A DNA stretch of 38,781 nucleotides from an uncultured Chryseobacterium sp. (GCA_913777465.1 CAJYRQ010000081.1:1-38781); one strand, 5' to 3'; positions 23,303 through 31,442 are shown, counted from the first letter of the stretch. Translations and numbers: made by a program. Notes: a model not told the origin generated them from the letters alone.

Positions 23303-25825
23303 ATGAATCATAGAGTTTTAGAATTATTAAAGGCCCCAAAAAATATTCAGTCAGGAGATCTAACCCTTCTGAAAGAAGAGATTAATTCTTTTCCCTATGT
23401 TCAGAACATCAGAGCCTTGTACCTGTACGGGGTACATTTGTACGATAAAGAAAATTATCAGCAGGTACTTTCCACCACGGCAGCTTATACTACGGATAAA
23501 AAAATCCTTTACCACCTCATCAACGGTAAGATCCAGCAGCAGCAGCCGAAACCTGAAATAAAAAAGGAAACGGAAAAGCCCGCCCCTGCTGAAAATCATT
23601 TAAAAACCCTGTATCAGACCAAAGAAACCGGTTTTCCAATTAAAAGGGAAGATGCGCCTGTAAATGCCGAACCTGAAATCAAGGAACAGGCTCTAGCAGA
23701 AGCGGTTAAAGAGCAACAGGATGCAGACGGCCGTATTCTTCCTCCGCCAAGGGAAGAAATTAAACATCTTTATGTAAACGGAGCGCGCAACAGGATTCTT
23801 TTCGAAGGTGAAGAAAACTTCCTTGATGACGATACGGTAGAAACCATCGACCTGGAGTCTACTCTGGAATCCGGCTCAATCGTTACCCAGAAAATTGAGA
23901 AAAAAGAAGAACCGGCTCCTGTTTCGGAAGAGAAACCTCATTCGGAAACGGCCTCTCCTGAAATTTATAAAGTACAGGCAATCGGAGAAATAAAAGAATC
24001 TGTACCGGAAACTGCTGATGAGGAAGAAGAAATCCATGCGGAATCTGAAGAAAAACAGAGTACAGATGAATCAGGAATAGTTCTTCAAAAAGAAGAGGCC
24101 GAGCTAGATCATCAGAATGGCTTCAAAGAGGAAGCAGAAAGCCGTCCGGTAGAAAATGCCTCCTTTGAAAATATTGATGGACAAACAAGTGAGGATACGG
24201 AGGCAGTTACAATCGAACTGATTGAAGAAGAAAAGGATGCAGAACCATCCGAAGCAGACTTCCACGAAATAAAAGTGATTCTGGATACCCTGCAGGAAGA
24301 CAATACTGAAGAAACAGCAGATGATGAGGCTGCTAAGCCCCAGTCTGATAGCTTGGAAAGTGTCCAGCCGGAAAAAACAGAAGAGCTTAAACCGGAAACC
24401 ATTATTGAAGAAGAAAAAATTAATGCTGAATCTGAGAAAGAAGAAATTCTGGACGAATCCGAAATGAGTTTCCACGAAACGGAAGCCTTTATGCCAGAAG
24501 TCCAGATTCCTGTTGATGAATCTGAGAAAATAGAGACGCCTGAAAGCTCAGACTCAGATCCTGCACCGGAAATTTCAGAATTTACGCCTGAAAAAATTAT
24601 TAACGAAGATGAAATTTCATCTGAAAGAGTAGAAGAGACCATTCAGAATGAATCCGAATTAAGTTTCCACGGGACGGAATCGTTTCTGCCGGAAGTGAAA
24701 ATACAGGCCAATGAAGAGGAAACGATAAACAAGCTCCCTGAGCAGAACCTCAGCAAGCATGAAGATGAAATGCGCCGTCTTATTGAGGAGGTTGAGAAAA
24801 AAATGAAGGAAAAAGCAGCTTCCGAAGAAAATAAGAAACCAGAAAAACCTGAAAATACAGGACATGATATCAGCTTTGCGGAGACCCGGCAGTTTGAAAT
24901 AAAGCCTGCTGAAACGGAAATGCCTGAGACCAAAGAAGAGGTAAAAGAAAACTCCGCTGAAACAGTAGCAGAGCTAAAAGAAGAAAAGGAAGAGATTCAA
25001 AATTCTAAGCAACCTGCAGAAAACCCTGCAGAAGAGCAGGTCGAAACGAGATCATGGAAACCGATGTCATTCGACTCCAATATTCCTGATTCTTTGTTGA
25101 ATAAGCCTGCCGAAACTTCTCAGCCTGTTGCGGAAGTTCCAAAAGAAGAGACCGTTAAAGAAGAACCTCGGGATGAGAGTCCGGAAGAGACTGAACCGGT
25201 ATCAGAAACAGAGACTGAAGAGATCCCGGATTCGGAAAACAATACCCCTGAAGATGCTGAGGAAACGGCTGAGCCTACCGGGGAAAATAAGGAAACGACC
25301 CAGGAAAAAACTGAAGAAGAAGAACGCGTAATGAATGTCTCCTTTTTCGGTTCCGGATGGACCATCCCACAACCTGAAAAAAAGAAAGCTTCTGAAAAAA
25401 ACGGTGATGCAGCTGAAAAAGATGAGCCTGAAGTTCATGTAGAAAAACCTTCAACCCCGAAAACAAGCGTTTTCGACAGCAATGTTCCCGGGTTTATAAA
25501 TACCTGGCAGAGCTGGCTGAAGATCGACCGGACGGAAGAAGTGGTAAAAGAAAAGACCGAGCTTAAAAATAAGGTCATCGAAACCTTTATCGAAAACAAT
25601 CCGAGGATCAGCCAGCTTAAAGAAGAAAGCAGCTTTGTCATCAGGGAAAAGGGAGACGATATTTCGCATCTGATGACGGAGACTCTGGCCAATCTGTATT
25701 TTGAGCAGAAACTGTATACAAAAGCCATCAAAGCATTTGAAATTCTGATCAAGAAAACGCCTGAGAAGAAAAAATACTATGAAGGTAAGATTCAGGAAAT
25801 CAAAGATTTCAGAACCAAAGGATAA
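23303..25825 (+). CDS. 840-residue acidic repeat protein with C-terminal TPR-like domain
   Basis: An N-terminal helical domain (about 1-80, LLKAPKNIQSGDLTLL, NIRALYLYGVHLYDKENY) is followed by ~620 residues of Glu-rich, low-complexity, probably disordered sequence. Degenerate modules recur in it: ESEMSFHETEAFMPEVQI near 387, ESELSFHGTESFLPEVKI near 452 and DISFAETRQFEIKPAE near 522. A second motif FDSN(I/V)P occurs near 588 and 725. The C-terminal ~110 residues form a TPR-like domain (ETLANLYFEQKLYTKAIKAFEILIKKTPEKKKYYEGKI). No signal peptide or membrane helix is present, so it is cytoplasmic. It lies directly behind lptE, where flavobacteria often carry a tetratricopeptide gene. Function is unknown; a scaffold role is a guess. 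Confidence 0.75.
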   Translation: MNHRVLELLKAPKNIQSGDLTLLKEEINSFPYVQNIRALYLYGVHLYDKENYQQVLSTTAAYTTDKKILYHLINGKIQQQQPKPEIKKETEKPAPAENHLKTLYQTKETGFPIKREDAPVNAEPEIKEQALAEAVKEQQDADGRILPPPREEIKHLYVNGARNRILFEGEENFLDDDTVETIDLESTLESGSIVTQKIEKKEEPAPVSEEKPHSETASPEIYKVQAIGEIKESVPETADEEEEIHAESEEKQSTDESGIVLQKEEAELDHQNGFKEEAESRPVENASFENIDGQTSEDTEAVTIELIEEEKDAEPSEADFHEIKVILDTLQEDNTEETADDEAAKPQSDSLESVQPEKTEELKPETIIEEEKINAESEKEEILDESEMSFHETEAFMPEVQIPVDESEKIETPESSDSDPAPEISEFTPEKIINEDEISSERVEETIQNESELSFHGTESFLPEVKIQANEEETINKLPEQNLSKHEDEMRRLIEEVEKKMKEKAASEENKKPEKPENTGHDISFAETRQFEIKPAETEMPETKEEVKENSAETVAELKEEKEEIQNSKQPAENPAEEQVETRSWKPMSFDSNIPDSLLNKPAETSQPVAEVPKEETVKEEPRDESPEETEPVSETETEEIPDSENNTPEDAEETAEPTGENKETTQEKTEEEERVMNVSFFGSGWTIPQPEKKKASEKNGDAAEKDEPEVHVEKPSTPKTSVFDSNVPGFINTWQSWLKIDRTEEVVKEKTELKNKVIETFIENNPRISQLKEESSFVIREKGDDISHLMTETLANLYFEQKLYTKAIKAFEILIKKTPEKKKYYEGKIQEIKDFRTKG

Positions 25826-25840
25826 TTACAGAGGATTTAA

Positions 25841-26047
25841 ATGAATATATTGTCGATCACAGTTTATCACATCATTTTTGCTGGTTTAGGCGTAATCTTA
25901 TTATACAGTTCTGCAATAGCAATTCTGTATAAAAACAAATCGGGGCTTCTGCCTTATCTGGCAATCCTGTTTTTTCCGATCATAGGTTCTCTGGGAATCA
26001 TCCTGGGAAATTTATCCCGACAAAATAGAATGAATAAACTGAATTAA
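25841..26047 (+). CDS. Small two-helix membrane protein (PLDc_N-like)
   Basis: A 68-residue protein with two membrane helices (VYHIIFAGLGVILLYSSAIA and LPYLAILFFPIIGSLGIILG) separated by a short basic turn (YKNKSG), ending in a polar tail. The pattern resembles the N-terminal domain of phospholipase-D-like cardiolipin synthases (PLDc_N), found alone in many bacteria. It starts 15 bases after the repeat protein, so it closes the same operon, and a bidirectional terminator follows. In many flavobacteria secG occupies this place; this protein does not look like SecG. No function is assigned. Confidence 0.6.
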   Translation: MNILSITVYHIIFAGLGVILLYSSAIAILYKNKSGLLPYLAILFFPIIGSLGIILGNLSRQNRMNKLN

Positions 26048-26056
26048 AATAGAATC

Positions 26057-26074
26057 GGCGGAAATTTTTCCGCC
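26057..26074. terminator. Bidirectional terminator between the lptE operon and the DUF4126 gene
   Basis: Perfect stem GGCGGAAA, TT loop, TTTCCGCC between two convergent stop codons 32 bases apart. It is compact and GC-rich enough to act on both transcripts, though the flanking T-runs are short. Confidence 0.7.
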
Positions 26075-26079
26075 ATTGT

Positions 26080-26688
26080 TTATGTTGGCCGGGTCATCGC
26101 TTTCTTTTTTCTAAATTTCCGCCATAGTTTCCTTCCGAAAAATACAACACCGATAATCAGGAGAAGGGCACAGACCGCAGCAATAACGGGCGCTGCCATT
26201 GCCAGGAAAGCCATAAGGCCCGCTCCTGCCGTTTCCGTGGTTCCGACCACCGAATTTCCCAGCCCGCCGGTTGTCGCTGTTGAAGCAGCCCGGAGTCCCG
26301 CAAAGCCTGAGCTTATCGTCGCTGCCGTTCCGCCGCCGGCAATCAGTCCTAACGCCCATTGCGGAAAAGTTCCCAGCTCGGTAAACTGGCTGGCAAACAA
26401 AACGGATCCTGCAACCGTAGCCATCGGAACCGAAACCGTATCTAGCAGATGATCAACAAAAGGGATATAATACGCCAGAATTTCGACAATTGTGGCAATG
26501 CCGGTGGTGATAAGTGTCGGAAGTCCTGCCAGCCACTCAAAGCTTTCATTCATGGGAATCCAGTGAAGGTAGGAGGCTAGACTTACGGCAAACATCGGGA
26601 GAAATACCCTGAAACCGGTGGCCGCAGCGAGACCGATACCAATAAATGCACTCAGGAGATAAGAACAATAAGGAACATGATCTAACAT
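26080..26688 (-). CDS. DUF4126 domain membrane protein
   Basis: A 202-residue integral membrane protein. It opens with a helix ending in GIGLAAATGFRVFLPMF, the hallmark of DUF4126, and continues with about four or five further hydrophobic segments: near 58-75, 88-100, 108-120 (Gly/Ala-rich) and 150-180, where the last helix is very hydrophobic (PVIAAVCALLLIIGVVFFG). The C-terminus is basic (RKLWRKFRKKK). The family's function is unknown; a small Gly-rich membrane channel or transporter is sometimes suggested but not shown. It is transcribed alone, convergent with the lptE operon. Confidence 0.85.
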   Translation of the reverse strand: MLDHVPYCSYLLSAFIGIGLAAATGFRVFLPMFAVSLASYLHWIPMNESFEWLAGLPTLITTGIATIVEILAYYIPFVDHLLDTVSVPMATVAGSVLFASQFTELGTFPQWALGLIAGGGTAATISSGFAGLRAASTATTGGLGNSVVGTTETAGAGLMAFLAMAAPVIAAVCALLLIIGVVFFGRKLWRKFRKKKAMTRPT

Positions 26689-26793
26689 ATTAGTTTTCAG
26701 ATTTATTGTTTTCCTTAAAGATACGAAAACTAAGGTAAGAATTTTATACCGACTTTAAATTTAACCTGAACCCGGAGAGAATCGGATTAGTAG

Positions 26794-26824
26794 GCTGAAA
26801 GAGGGCAGCCGGATGCCGAAAGTG
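26794..26824 (+). repeat. 31-bp dispersed intergenic repeat, copy A
   Basis: GCTGAAAGAGGGCAGCCGG... is matched at 27256-27286 in inverted orientation with six differences, five of them A/G or C/T. The shared core GCTGRAAGAGGG-AGCYGGAT resembles GGAAG-type intergenic repeats I associate with Chryseobacterium genomes; that association is from memory. Confidence 0.6.
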
Positions 26825-27255
26825 CCTTTTATAAAAAATACAATCAAAGGGATTGATGATCACTAAATGATTGCCGTTCTATGAAAAGCAATTCTGTTTT
26901 TTAAGCCTCACTTTTATTTTTTAAATTCATTAATCTGCTGACTATAATTTAAATAATGTAAATTCGGCCTTATCAGTGTGATATTCAGGTGTTTAATTAA
27001 TTAAAAAATAAAGTTAATGCTGATTCAGTCAGGATTATGGATAGAATTCCTCTCGGTAAAATGAGTAAACGGTTTACGCTTCTGATAGTATTTTATCCTA
27101 TCCTGTAATAAGTCATCCCTTCGGGATTTTAAAACAATATAAATCAGATCATAATTTAAGGCTTTTATTCAGGATTAAACGAGAATTTCCATGATAGAAT
27201 GGTAAAATGTTTAGTTTGATTATCAGGCCATTTTCATTATATTTTTGACAGGAGA

Positions 27256-27286
27256 GACTTCCAGCATCCAGCTTCCCTCTTCCAGC
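27256..27286 (-). repeat. 31-bp dispersed intergenic repeat, copy B (inverted)
   Basis: Minus-strand reading GCTGGAAGAGGGAAGCTGG... matches copy A at 26794-26824. The two copies face each other across about 430 bp. Confidence 0.6.
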
Positions 27287-27306
27287 CGGTTAACTCCGGT
27301 TCCTCT

Positions 27307-27344
27307 TCGAATTCACGTTAAATAGAGTCGAATTCATGTTAAAT
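27307..27344. repeat. 17-bp direct repeat, two copies with 21-bp period
   Basis: TCGAATTCACGTTAAAT at 27307-27323 and TCGAATTCATGTTAAAT at 27328-27344 differ at one base. The 21-bp period equals two helical turns, compatible with a paired protein-binding site, but it is downstream of rnpA rather than in a promoter. Confidence 0.65.
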
Positions 27345-27372
27345 GATATGGGTGATTAAAAGAGAATAGCTG

Positions 27373-27744
27373 CTATTTTTTCTGAGCCTGGCAAAGCCTG
27401 ATGAACTGTGCTTCAACTTCCTGGAATTTTCCGGGCATTTCCGGAGATGCCCAAAAGAGCATAGCGATGGTCTGGTTTCCGAAAGCTTCTTTAAAAAGAT
27501 CTTTATTCAGACGGTAACATTCGCGCAGCAGCCTCTTGATGCGGTTTCTGTGAACTGCTTTTTTGAAATATTTTTTGGAAACCGAAACGGCAAACTTTGT
27601 ACTTTCAACAGGGGTTGCCGGCTTGTTTTTCAGGAGGATAATCCTCAAATTCCCGTTTGTCCTCCATTTTCCCTTTTCAAAAAGTAAAGAGATCTCGGTG
27701 TTTTTTTTGAGTTTTTCGGCTCTGGGATATTTGAAGTTTGTCAT
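27373..27744 (-). CDS. rnpA: Ribonuclease P protein component
   Basis: A 123-residue basic protein that helps the RNase P RNA bind precursor tRNA and cut its 5' leader. The N-terminus KYPRAEKLKKNTEISLLFEKG is the usual start, and the RNR signature is in AVHRNRIKRLLRECYR (about residues 64-79), preceded by KFAVSVSKKYFKKA. Length is normal. The gene is not next to rpmH here, in contrast to the arrangement common in many other bacteria. It is on the same strand as tatD and tcdA but separated by 110 bases of moderately GC-rich sequence, where its promoter should lie; a TATCTTTA resembling a -7 element is just upstream of the ATG. Confidence 0.95.
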   Translation of the reverse strand: MTNFKYPRAEKLKKNTEISLLFEKGKWRTNGNLRIILLKNKPATPVESTKFAVSVSKKYFKKAVHRNRIKRLLRECYRLNKDLFKEAFGNQTIAMLFWASPEMPGKFQEVEAQFIRLCQAQKK

Positions 27745-27854
27745 GACAAGGGTAAAGATAAGGGATAATTTTTATTTATGGCGAGGCTCCGGCGTTGCAC
27801 GGCGTACTTATGCGGTAACAGATGGCCGGATATGCAGGAGCTTTCAATACCTCA

Positions 27855-28580
27855 CTAATCCTTTTTCATCAGATAATTAATAACTTCCGAAGCCGCATAC
27901 AATCCGAAAATAGCCGGCATATAGCTGATGGTTCCGTAAAAAGACCGTTTGTAGTTGGTTCCGTCCGTCATTTTAAGGCTTTCCTCGTTCTGGATTTCAC
28001 CGGAAAATACACAACGCACACCCTTATCGATTTTTTCTTTCTTCAGCCTTTTGCGGACCTGTCTCGCGAGGTGGCAGTCTGCGGTCTTGCTGATATCACG
28101 TACCATCACTTTGCTCGGATCGATCTTTCCGCCCGCTCCCATGGAGCTTACGATTTTTATCCTCCGTCTTTTTGCGGCAATAATCAGACAGAGCTTTGGG
28201 GTTACGCTGTCGATGCAGTCCAGTACATAATCGAAGGTTGTGGCATCCAGTATTTCGTCCATCCTTTCCGGATTCAGGAATTCATTGATCTTTGTAAGGT
28301 TAAGCTGAGGATTGATATCCAGAAGCCTTTCCGCAACTACTTCCACCTTGTGTTTTCCTACAGTTGAATGCAGGGCCGGCAGCTGCCTGTTGATATTGGT
28401 AATGTCTACGGTATCCCCGTCTACGATTGTCATGTTTCCGATTCCGGCTCTGGCCAGGAACTCAGCTGCAAAAGAACCGACGCCTCCCAAACCGACTACC
28501 AGGACGGTCGCTTTGTTCAATTTTTCCAAACCTTCTTCCTTGATGAGGAGCTCCGTTCTTTCCAACCAGTATTTATCCAT
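27855..28580 (-). CDS. tcdA: tRNA threonylcarbamoyladenosine dehydratase TcdA (CsdL, ThiF-like)
   Basis: A 241-residue E1-like adenylating enzyme that cyclises t6A37 of tRNAs to ct6A. The Rossmann nucleotide loop is VVGLGGVGSFAAEFLARAG (about residues 28-46), followed by VDGDTVDITNINRQLPAL with the conserved Arg/Gln. The LDCIDSVTPKL segment and the C-terminal FYGTISYMPAIFGL region match the TcdA family rather than ThiF or MoeB, as no CxxC zinc cluster pairs are obvious. The gene overlaps the end of tatD by 8 bases, so the two are translationally coupled. Confidence 0.93.
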   Translation of the reverse strand: MDKYWLERTELLIKEEGLEKLNKATVLVVGLGGVGSFAAEFLARAGIGNMTIVDGDTVDITNINRQLPALHSTVGKHKVEVVAERLLDINPQLNLTKINEFLNPERMDEILDATTFDYVLDCIDSVTPKLCLIIAAKRRRIKIVSSMGAGGKIDPSKVMVRDISKTADCHLARQVRKRLKKEKIDKGVRCVFSGEIQNEESLKMTDGTNYKRSFYGTISYMPAIFGLYAASEVINYLMKKD

Positions 28581-29199
28581 TTTTTATCGTCTCTAAATTT
28601 TCTGTAATCTGTTTGTTTAACTCTTCCAGTGAAATTCCCTTCAGTTCCGCCGCTTTCCCGTACAATTCTTCAATGCTGAAATCATCATTGTCGGTTTCCA
28701 GAAAGATCTTGTTTAAAGGAGTAATTTTCAAAGTATTTTGCAAAGATAAATTATACAAAACCGCTTTTCCAAAACTCAGATAAAAATTATTTTTCAGCAG
28801 ATCACTGGCAATGCTTTCTTTTTTATTAAAACCATGGATGATCATGGGCTGCCCGGTATATTTTTTAAACCCGATCACTTCATAAAATTTCCGGACACAG
28901 TGGATGATCAGCGGCTTTTTTATTTCGTTGGCCAGCCGGATCTGTCTTAAAAAAACGTCACCCTGAATTTTCTGATCCGTTTCTGCAAAAGAATCCAGCC
29001 CGCATTCCCCGATGGCAAAGCAATTTTCCGTAATATCCGCATACAGCCGGTTCCATTGGTCTTCAAACTGATCAGCATCAATCATGTTGGGATGAATTCC
29101 TGCCGAATAAGGAAACGCAGGCGGTGTTTCTCCGGGTTCAAGATTATAAATGCCGTTGGCGATATTTTTTTTATGGTGATGAAAATCAAAAAAATCCAT
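28573..29199 (-). CDS. TatD-family metal-dependent hydrolase
   Basis: A 208-residue protein from ATG 29199; a TTG two codons earlier is less likely. The TIM-barrel amidohydrolase signs are FDFHHHKKN at the N-terminus (usual HxH metal site), YSAGIHPNM, AIGECGLDS (Glu metal ligand), LIIHCVR and FLETDNDD at the end (catalytic Asp). TatD enzymes are 3'-5' exonucleases or deoxyribonucleases. At 208 residues it is shorter than canonical TatD (~260), like other compact Bacteroidota members. It starts a two-gene unit with tcdA and diverges from the TetR gene, sharing its 96-base upstream region with the operator-like palindrome. Confidence 0.85.
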   Translation of the reverse strand: MDFFDFHHHKKNIANGIYNLEPGETPPAFPYSAGIHPNMIDADQFEDQWNRLYADITENCFAIGECGLDSFAETDQKIQGDVFLRQIRLANEIKKPLIIHCVRKFYEVIGFKKYTGQPMIIHGFNKKESIASDLLKNNFYLSFGKAVLYNLSLQNTLKITPLNKIFLETDNDDFSIEELYGKAAELKGISLEELNKQITENLETIKNG

Positions 29200-29239
29200 T
29201 CCCAAAATTACTATTAATTTAGATTTAATGTAAATTCCT

Positions 29240-29253
29240 TAAACGAACGTTTA
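29240..29253. promoter_or_regulatory. Perfect 14-bp palindrome between tatD and the TetR gene
   Basis: TAAACG-AA-CGTTTA is perfect dyad symmetry in the divergent intergenic region, 42 bases before the TetR-family ATG. TetR regulators usually bind palindromes next to their own gene, so autoregulation is a reasonable inference. Confidence 0.55.
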
Positions 29254-29295
29254 TAAATTTGTTAAAAATTTCTTAACTTTACTCAAAGTGCATTC

Positions 29296-29925
29296 ATGAA
29301 GAAAAAATTTACAGAAAAACAAATCCACATTTTAGATATTGCCGAAGAGCTGATTGCCAAAAAAGGCTACGAAGGCACATCGGTAAGGGATATCTGTTCC
29401 AAAGCGAATATCAACGTCGCTATGATCTCTTATTACTTTGGGTCCAAAGAAAAAATGATGTCTTACCTTTACCAGTACCGGGTGCTGAAAACCCGGGAAA
29501 ACTTTTCAGGGTTTGCCGATACCATCAAAGACGGAAAGCCGGAAATGCAGATGAAGGAAATGATCAAATATATCGTCGGCCAGTTGTTCAAATACAATTA
29601 TTTCCATGGTTTCGTAACCCAGGAACTCCGCCATACCGATCATGTAAAGGATGAGCTGATGGATTTTTATCAGCTGTTCGTTAAAAAGCTTGATGAGGTC
29701 ATTAAAAAAGGAGTGGCTTCGGGCGTGTTTACCTTTACCCCGAAACCGGAAGATGTGCTCACCACCATTATCGGTTCCACCTTATTCGTGATCCGCAACC
29801 GCAATTTTTATGAACTTTATGTTCCCAATAAAAATGATGAAACCTACGCCAAGGAGGCAGAGAAAAAGGTAAGAATGAATCTTTTAATGAGCGTTTTTGC
29901 GATTTTGGGATACGCTGCCGACTAA
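29296..29925 (+). CDS. TetR/AcrR-family transcriptional regulator
   Basis: A 209-residue regulator. The N-terminal helix-turn-helix reads ILDIAEELIAKKGYEGTSVRDICSKANINVAMISYYFGSKEKM in typical TetR form (residues ~10-52, with the YYFGSKE recognition end). The ligand-binding domain spans residues ~60-200 and contains FKYNYFHGFVTQELRH and TIIGSTLFVIRNRNFYELY. No efflux or other target gene is adjacent; the neighbours are bamD (102 bases downstream) and divergent tatD. A perfect palindrome lies upstream. The ligand and regulon cannot be guessed from sequence. Confidence 0.9.
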   Translation: MKKKFTEKQIHILDIAEELIAKKGYEGTSVRDICSKANINVAMISYYFGSKEKMMSYLYQYRVLKTRENFSGFADTIKDGKPEMQMKEMIKYIVGQLFKYNYFHGFVTQELRHTDHVKDELMDFYQLFVKKLDEVIKKGVASGVFTFTPKPEDVLTTIIGSTLFVIRNRNFYELYVPNKNDETYAKEAEKKVRMNLLMSVFAILGYAAD

Positions 29926-29972
29926 ATTTACGTTAAATAATCATAAAAAAAAATCTATTGGCAAAAAAGTTA

Positions 29973-29980
29973 TATTTTTG
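29973..29980 (+). promoter_or_regulatory. -7 element of bamD
   Basis: TATTTTTG followed by CAAATTAG, a TAnnTTTG match 46 bases upstream of the bamD ATG. No TTG at the standard -33 distance. Confidence 0.45.
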
Positions 29981-30026
29981 CAAATTAGTAAATCGGCTGT
30001 AATCCGAAAACTGTTGAATTTTTTAT

Positions 30027-31022
30027 ATGAAAAAATATATTTTAGGTATTTTTGCTGTAGCGGTAGTGGCATCCTGTGTAAGTAAGCAGGAAAGGGCAAT
30101 GAGAAGTGCGGATAAGAATCTGATCTTAAAGACGGCCAACGAAAACTTTGCTAAAAAGAAGTGGAAAAATGCTTTGGCACTTTACGACAGGCTTCCGAAC
30201 TTGGTAGCGGGAACAGATGATGCCCCCAATGTGGTTTTCAATTCTGCCTATGCCAACTACTACGATAAAAATTACAGATTAGCGGGAAACCAGTTCAAGA
30301 ATTTCGCAATCAGCTTCCCTCAGGACAGCCGTAAGGAAGAGGCATCTTATATGTCGGCTTTATGTTACTATGAAGGATCAATGGATTACAACCTGGACCA
30401 GTCTACTACCCAAACGGCGATCAACGAGCTTCAGGACTTCCTGAATAACTACCCGAATTCGGAAAGATCCAAAAATATCAACACCCTGATTGACGAATTA
30501 TCGTACAAGCTGGAATTTAAGGCTTACGAAAATGCAAGACAGTACTATAAAATGGGCGAATACAAAGCCGCAAACGTAACGTTTGAAAATGTATTGGAAG
30601 ATTTCCCAAGCACAAAGCTTCGTCCGCAGATTTACGATTATATCGTTAAATCCCGTTATGAGCTTGCTACCAAATCGGTTTATGACCTGAAAGACGAGCG
30701 TATCGAAAGTGCATTGGCCTTCACCAGACAGATCGAAAAAGAAATGCCCAATACCGAAGTGGCTAAGACGGCTTTAGACCTCAGGGAGAAGCTGGAAAAA
30801 GAAAAGAAAGATTTTGTTGTCGTTAAAAAGAATACCGAAGCCAGAATCGCCGCTTTAACGGAGAAGCAGAAAAGGCTGGAAGCGCAGAATGCCGAGAAGG
30901 TTAAAACCGAACAGCAGGTGAAAGACCAGGTAGATGCTGAAAAGAAGGCAATGCAGATCCAGAGGGATAGTGCAGCGATAAATACCCCTCCGCCGGCAGC
31001 GACTTTCAAAATTCAAAGATAA
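30027..31022 (+). CDS. bamD: Outer-membrane protein assembly factor BamD
   Basis: A 331-residue lipoprotein of the BAM complex that folds beta-barrel proteins into the outer membrane. Signal and lipobox are MKKYILGIFAVAVVASC (Cys17). The mature part contains about five TPR helices pairs, including KKKWKNALALYDRLPNLV, FNSAYANYYDKNYRLAGNQF, SAYLSALCYYEG-like SYMSALCYYEGS and YENARQYYKMGEYKAANVTFENVL. A charged coiled-coil and Pro-rich tail (residues ~265-331) extends beyond the usual BamD length, as in other flavobacteria. rpoZ follows 42 bases downstream with its own -7 element. Confidence 0.92.
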   Translation: MKKYILGIFAVAVVASCVSKQERAMRSADKNLILKTANENFAKKKWKNALALYDRLPNLVAGTDDAPNVVFNSAYANYYDKNYRLAGNQFKNFAISFPQDSRKEEASYMSALCYYEGSMDYNLDQSTTQTAINELQDFLNNYPNSERSKNINTLIDELSYKLEFKAYENARQYYKMGEYKAANVTFENVLEDFPSTKLRPQIYDYIVKSRYELATKSVYDLKDERIESALAFTRQIEKEMPNTEVAKTALDLREKLEKEKKDFVVVKKNTEARIAALTEKQKRLEAQNAEKVKTEQQVKDQVDAEKKAMQIQRDSAAINTPPPAATFKIQR

Positions 31023-31026
31023 TTCG

Positions 31027-31034
31027 TAAATTTG
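31027..31034 (+). promoter_or_regulatory. -7 element of rpoZ
   Basis: TAAATTTG then CGAAC, a TAnnTTTG match 30 bases upstream of the rpoZ ATG and overlapping the bamD 3' end region. No clear -33 element. Confidence 0.45.
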
Positions 31035-31064
31035 CGAACTTAAATAAAAAATAATATTCTCAAA

Positions 31065-31388
31065 ATGAGTGTAAAAGATACAAAAGCAGAAGTAAATACA
31101 ATTACTTACGATAAAGATAAGATTGAAGACAATGTAGGCTCAATCTACGAAGCGATTGTTATCATGGGAAAAAGAGCAGAGCAGATCAACGCTGAAATCC
31201 GTACGGAACTTCACAATAAGCTTGACGAATTTGCCGTGCACAATTCCACGTTGGAAGAAGTTTTTGAAAACAGAGAGCAGATCGAAATCTCCAAACATTA
31301 CGAAAAACTTCCTAAGCCGACATCTATTGCCATTGAAGAATGGTTAAACGGTGATGTGTACTTCAGAAAAACGGAAGAAAGAAAATAA
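31065..31388 (+). CDS. rpoZ: RNA polymerase omega subunit-like protein
   Basis: A 107-residue protein in the position and with the pattern of the Bacteroidota omega subunit: an N-terminal segment, then GSIYEAIVIMGKRAEQINAEI, matching the omega helix motif 'Y.lv...akRArqi', and a helical HNKLDEFAVHNSTLEEVFENREQ. Omega stabilises beta' in RNA polymerase. Bacteroidota omegas are divergent and lack much of the E. coli sequence, so the call leans on the RA-Q core and the bamD-rpoZ-coaBC neighbourhood. A strong terminator follows, separating it from the next gene. Confidence 0.85.
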   Translation: MSVKDTKAEVNTITYDKDKIEDNVGSIYEAIVIMGKRAEQINAEIRTELHNKLDEFAVHNSTLEEVFENREQIEISKHYEKLPKPTSIAIEEWLNGDVYFRKTEERK

Positions 31389-31442
31389 ATACATCTTTTT
31401 GTTATCATGCATAATTTTAATTTTAGCATGATGAATCATAGA

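Larger units (their letters stand above)
26689..27372. other. 684-bp gene-free region with dispersed repeats
   Basis: AT-rich with frequent stops in all frames; I see no coding gene. It holds a 31-bp degenerate repeat in inverted orientation (26794-26824 and 27256-27286), a perfect odd palindrome GTAAAC-G-GTTTAC at 27065-27077, a small hairpin ATCCC-TTC-GGGAT near 27115-27127, and a 17-bp direct repeat with 21-bp period (27307-27323 and 27328-27344) just downstream of rnpA. A small RNA cannot be excluded. Confidence 0.6.

Noticed and set aside
24112-24642. A 176-codon Ser/Ile-rich frame antisense to the acidic repeat protein
   Set aside because: GAA/GAG-rich coding reads as Ser/Leu/Phe on the opposite strand; composition is a mirror of the repeat protein, with no promoter or homology signs.
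27301-27350. CRISPR-like repeats
   Set aside because: Only two copies of a 17-bp unit with a four-base gap; there are no spacers and no cas genes.
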